From NCBI GenBank assembly GCA_025782575.1, contig JALGYY010000035.1, positions 208,670 to 272,669 on the forward strand: a stretch of 64,000 nt of DNA, in the 5' to 3' direction. The notes under the pieces were generated by a model that made no database searches, had not been told where the DNA came from, and was given only the letters and a program-made list of their open reading frames with translations. The stretch's first letter is position 1. The number at the start of each line of letters is the position of its first letter. The stretch comes from a bacterium (GTDB lineage: Bacteria > Orphanbacterota > Orphanbacteria > Orphanbacterales > Orphanbacteraceae). A program made the translations under genes and the position numbers. Below are positions 61,007 through 64,000 of the stretch, one piece after another.

Positions 61007-61972
61007 ATGGAATCGGTACGGGTCGGCCTGATCGGCGTCGGCACATGGGGCAGGAATCACGCCCGCGTGCTCGCATCTCTCCCAGATACCAAGCTTGTCG
61101 GATTCTTCGACTCCGATTCTAACTGCTCGAATGAGGCGGCCGACGAGTGGGGCGGAAGCTCTTTCCCCAGCATGGACAAGCTGATCGGCGAATGTGAAGC
61201 GGTGATCGTGGCTGTTCCCACAGTTTTCCACGCCGATGCGACTGTGGCCGCCCTCGAGGGGGGGGCGGACGTGCTCGTCGAGAAGCCGATCGCTTCCACT
61301 CTTCAGGAAGCGGATCGTATGCTCGACGCGGCGGACCGTGCCGGGAAAATCCTCGTCGTAGGTCATCTTGAACGATTCAACCCGGCTGTCGAGGCGCTTC
61401 TCGACGCGTCACGCACCCCTCGTTTTGCCGAAGTACACAGGCTTTCCGCATTCCACCTGCGAGGACTCGATGTTTCCGTCGTCCTCGATCTGATGATTCA
61501 TGATCTGGATATTCTGCTCCGGCTGGCCGGATCGCCTCTTCTCGAAGTGCGTGCCGTTGGTGTTCCCGTACTCTCCCCGACCATCGATATCGCGAACGCG
61601 CGCCTCCAGTTCGAGAATGGAATGGTCGCTAATCTGACAGCTTCCCGAATTTCTCTCACCAAGACGCGGAAGATCCGCGTTTTTGAACAAGACACCTATC
61701 TCTCCGTGGACTTCACCACACAAGAGATCGCCTGCTATCGCCGGACCGGACCACCGCCGCCGCCGGAAGCGCTCACGCCGGAGGCTTTTCAACAGTACGT
61801 TCGCAAGGAAGATCTTGGTGTGGTAAAAGAAGAACCGCTCCGCCGGGAGGTGGAGCGATTTCTCGCCGCCTCCCGAGGAGATTCCGTCAGCAACGTGACA
61901 GGACAGGAGGGGAGGGAGGCGCTCCAACTCGCCATTCGAATCCTCGACGAGATCGACGGAGCCCGTGGTTGA
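61007..61972 (+). CDS. Gfo/Idh/MocA-family sugar dehydrogenase, possibly GnnA-like
   Basis: A 321-residue NAD(P)-dependent oxidoreductase. The Rossmann loop GVGTWGRNHARV (about 9-20), the VEKPIA loop (95-100) with the conserved Lys-Pro and the HLERFNPAVEAL segment are family marks; DLMIHDLDILL supplies the His-Asp catalytic-type pair. In some bacteria a Gfo/Idh enzyme, GnnA, with aminotransferase GnnB converts UDP-GlcNAc to its 3-amino form for LpxA. Placement right after lpxA suggests that role, but no GnnB is in the window, so it is only inference. Confidence 0.75.
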   Translation: MESVRVGLIGVGTWGRNHARVLASLPDTKLVGFFDSDSNCSNEAADEWGGSSFPSMDKLIGECEAVIVAVPTVFHADATVAALEGGADVLVEKPIASTLQEADRMLDAADRAGKILVVGHLERFNPAVEALLDASRTPRFAEVHRLSAFHLRGLDVSVVLDLMIHDLDILLRLAGSPLLEVRAVGVPVLSPTIDIANARLQFENGMVANLTASRISLTKTRKIRVFEQDTYLSVDFTTQEIACYRRTGPPPPPEALTPEAFQQYVRKEDLGVVKEEPLRREVERFLAASRGDSVSNVTGQEGREALQLAIRILDEIDGARG

Positions 61973-62588
61973 GCGGGACGAGGCGGGCCCTGCCCCGTCC
62001 ATACTCAGTTCCATCGGCCGATTCCTCTTCCGGCACCGAAGCTACACCCCTTTGCCGCTGATCGTCCTGCTGCTGCTCTTTGCCCGACCGTCAATACTAT
62101 CGTCGCTGGCCGCGCTCCCCCTGGTCGCAACGGGAGTAGTGATCCGGCTCCGGGCGCTCCAATATATCGGGGGAAAATCGAGATCAACCCAGGTCGGGGG
62201 CGATCGGCTTATCAGGGACGGCCCCTTCGGGGTGATCAGAAATCCACTTTATGCCGGAAATTTATTCCTTACCGGCGGGATCAGTTTCTTTGCCGGTCTC
62301 CCGGCATTTTTGCTCGTTCCGCTTGTGCTGTTTCCTATCCAGTATTTTCCGATCATCGCAGCGGAAGAAGAGGAGCTCTGTCAGCGTTTCGGTGGCGCCT
62401 ACGCCAGCTACATGGCTTCGGTACCGCGCCTCTTTCCACGTTCACTCCGATTGTCCTCTGCTCGAACCGGGGGGGGTGGGCCACGCCATTCCCTTCTTGA
62501 AGCGATTCGGGCCGACCGGCGGGTCTACTCGACGTTACTTCTTCTCGCTGTCATCCTGCCGATCGTATCTGCGGCGCGGGGGGCCTGA
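61965..62588 (+). CDS. Isoprenylcysteine-methyltransferase-family membrane protein
   Basis: A 207-residue membrane protein with about five helices. GPFGVIRNPLYAGN (about 85-98) is the SAM-binding loop of the ICMT/phospholipid methyltransferase family, and EEEELCQRFGGAYASYM is the usual acidic C-terminal motif. It likely methylates a lipid or other small molecule at the inner membrane; the substrate is unknown. GTG 61965 overlaps the dehydrogenase gene by eight bases. It lies between lipid A genes, so a lipid A or envelope-lipid target is plausible but unproven. The last 30 residues form another helix. Confidence 0.72.
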   Translation: MVERDEAGPAPSILSSIGRFLFRHRSYTPLPLIVLLLLFARPSILSSLAALPLVATGVVIRLRALQYIGGKSRSTQVGGDRLIRDGPFGVIRNPLYAGNLFLTGGISFFAGLPAFLLVPLVLFPIQYFPIIAAEEEELCQRFGGAYASYMASVPRLFPRSLRLSSARTGGGGPRHSLLEAIRADRRVYSTLLLLAVILPIVSAARGA

Positions 62589-62591
62589 CCG

Positions 62592-63725
62592 ATGAGAAGT
62601 GTACTCATCGTTGCAGGAGAAGCATCCGGAGATCTCTACGGTGCCGAATTGGCACGTGAGTTGAAGAAAATCGAACCGGGGATTCAATTGTGGGGTTGCG
62701 GAGGTGAAAAGATGGCAGCAGAAGGGGTCGAACTGATCTATTCAACCAAAGAGTTCGCGGTGCTCGGATTCACCGAGGTCTTCTCCCGTCTTCCCTTCTT
62801 CTTTCGGGCGTTCAATCGAATGAAGAATCTGGTAAACGAACGCAGGCCGTCCGTGGTCGTGCCGATCGACTATCCCGGATTCAATCTACGGCTCGCGGAT
62901 CACTGTGCCCGGTCCGGCCTGCCGGTCGCGTATTATGTTTCACCTCAAGTCTGGGCATGGGGCAGACGGCGTGTGAAAAAAATCAGACGGATCGTCAGCC
63001 GGATGATCGTCACTTTTCCATTCGAAGAGGGCTTTTATGAAAGGGAAAACGTCCCGGTCCGATTCGCCGGCCACCCACTGATCGATCTGGCACACTCGAA
63101 GAATTCGCCTCCGGAATTTCGGGCCGCTCACAGGATTTCGGAACAGTCATCGATCATCAGCCTGTTTCCGGGCAGCCGGGAACATGAGGTTGAATCGCTA
63201 CTCCCCGCCATGATCGAGGCGGTGGGCTCCCTCAGGGAGGAGGGACGGTCGATCACCACAATCCTCGGTGCGGCCCCCACTTTGAGCGACGATTTCTACC
63301 GGTCTCGGGTCGGTGACGCGCCGATCCAGGTTGTCCGGGGGGAGACCTACGAGATCTTGAACGCATCGCTCTTCTCTTTCGTCGCTTCCGGGACGATGAC
63401 CGTCGAGGCTGCCTGTCTTGAAACGCCGATGGCGATTGTCTACAAAGTATCTCCTCTCTCGTGGATCATCGGGCGGTTCCTGGTTCGGGTGGATCATGTG
63501 GGCATGGCCAACCTGCTCGCCGACGAAAGAGTGGTCCCCGAGTTCCTTCAGGGTGAGGCCAACGCGGAGAACCTGGCACGCCAGGCGAGAGAATGGCTGG
63601 ACGAGCCCTCCCTTCTGGAGCCGATTCGACGCAAACTCGCTGCCGTCAGGCGGGGCCTCGGGGAAGGGGGCGCCTCACGGCGTGCGGCCGAAGCGGTTCT
63701 CGAAGTGGCGGAGGAGGCACGGTGA
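62592..63725 (+). CDS. lpxB: Lipid-A-disaccharide synthase
   Basis: A 377-residue peripheral-membrane GT-B enzyme that joins UDP-2,3-diacylglucosamine and lipid X into the beta-1,6 disaccharide. VAGEASGDLYGAEL is the conserved opening, YYVSPQVWAWGRRR and FAGHPLID are family blocks, SLFPGSREHEV is the donor-binding region and GTMTVEAACLETPMAIVYK closes the active site. Length is normal (about 380). It overlaps the next gene's GTG start at 63722 by four bases. Confidence 0.95.
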   Translation: MRSVLIVAGEASGDLYGAELARELKKIEPGIQLWGCGGEKMAAEGVELIYSTKEFAVLGFTEVFSRLPFFFRAFNRMKNLVNERRPSVVVPIDYPGFNLRLADHCARSGLPVAYYVSPQVWAWGRRRVKKIRRIVSRMIVTFPFEEGFYERENVPVRFAGHPLIDLAHSKNSPPEFRAAHRISEQSSIISLFPGSREHEVESLLPAMIEAVGSLREEGRSITTILGAAPTLSDDFYRSRVGDAPIQVVRGETYEILNASLFSFVASGTMTVEAACLETPMAIVYKVSPLSWIIGRFLVRVDHVGMANLLADERVVPEFLQGEANAENLARQAREWLDEPSLLEPIRRKLAAVRRGLGEGGASRRAAEAVLEVAEEAR

Positions 63726-64000
63726 AGGAGCGCTGGCGCCGGTTTCTCTTTCACGTGGGAGTCGCTCTCGGTCCAACGGTGATCCAACTGCTCGGACTCA
63801 CCTGGAGGGTTCGATGGATCGGATTGGAACATCAGGAATCGGCCAAAGCGGGTGGCCGACCTGTCATGTACACTCTCTGGCACGGCCAGCTCCTCCCACT
63901 GACGTTCATTCATCGCCACCGGTCGATCCAGATCCTGATCAGCCGCAACAGAGACGGCGAGATTCTACGGCGGGTGACCGCCCGGCTCGGCTGCGGCTCC
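63722..64000 (+). CDS. DUF374 lysophospholipid-acyltransferase-like protein (5' part)
   Basis: The first 93 residues of a protein cut by the right edge. A basic start and a hydrophobic segment (~7-28) lead to YTLWHGQLLPL (the His of the LPLAT acyltransferase motif) and ISRNRDGEIL, the family's S-x-x-x-DGE pattern. DUF374 proteins often sit beside kdtA and lpx genes and are thought to acylate lipid A or its precursors. GTG 63722 overlaps the lpxB stop by four bases, so it continues the operon. The rest and any waaA gene lie outside the window. Confidence 0.8.
   Translation, partial: MKERWRRFLFHVGVALGPTVIQLLGLTWRVRWIGLEHQESAKAGGRPVMYTLWHGQLLPLTFIHRHRSIQILISRNRDGEILRRVTARLGCGS

Overview
The window reads as a chromosomal segment of a GC-rich, Gram-negative (diderm, lipid A-making) bacterium. 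The second half is dense core chromosome and the first 31 kb is more lineage-specific. Traits that point to the FCB side of the tree (Bacteroidota relatives; candidate lineages such as Eisenbacteria, Krumholzibacteriota or Latescibacterota are my guess) are the fused lpxC-fabZ gene, a DUF4837 lipoprotein, a FadL/PorV-like outer-membrane protein, and a peptidase/beta-propeller/barrel fusion. An McsA-McsB-ClpC protein-arginine phosphorylation set is also present, which is best known from Firmicutes. The phylum is inference. No rRNA, tRNA, CRISPR array, insertion sequence or prophage gene was seen.

Layout. 1-1439: the end of purM, then cutA and a methyltransferase in overlapping order. 1496-11732: a signalling region. 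It holds a small secreted protein, a 1025-residue TPR-GAF-AAA+ regulator, a small cysteine-rich protein, and then, behind a good sigma-54 promoter, a histidine kinase, an NtrC-type regulator without GAFTGA, a secreted helical protein, a mini membrane protein, a TPR lipoprotein and a GT-C glycosyltransferase. 11749-19209: the peptidase/propeller/barrel protein, a third AAA+ regulator, a membrane-anchored PHP (DUF3604-like) protein and a degenerate nuclease-fold protein. 19218-22927 (minus strand): a glycan operon (deacetylase, acyltransferase, flippase). 23085-25928: a PanE-like reductase, convergent with a two-gene envelope operon (CxxCH lipoprotein and outer-membrane barrel).

26068-40741 is a long co-directional run: TPR protein, LolB-like lipoprotein, ECF sigma factor, anti-sigma, DUF4837, aroB, TPR, aroQ, efp, accB, pilT, accC, thiE, ftsK and a HAD phosphatase. 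41212-46998 is rimO-polA-coaE-prfB, in which prfB carries the classic programmed +1 frameshift. 47106-52113 is lysS-lolC-lolD-mcsA-mcsB, followed by clpC behind its own promoter. 54734-64000 is the outer-membrane biogenesis block: bamA, ompH, lpxD, lpxC-fabZ, lpxA, a Gfo/Idh dehydrogenase, an isoprenylcysteine-methyltransferase-like protein, lpxB and the start of a DUF374 acyltransferase.

Readable signals include several TTGACN-N17/18-TANNNT promoters (1496, 5012, 23034, 47028, 52116, 57729, and 14563 on the minus strand), one sigma-54 promoter (5492), and a 21-base exact repeat that starts at the stop codons of two unrelated genes (5313 and 23990). The most promising candidate for an undescribed system is 1496-11732. 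Second choices are the CxxCH lipoprotein/barrel operon and the peptidase-propeller-barrel protein.
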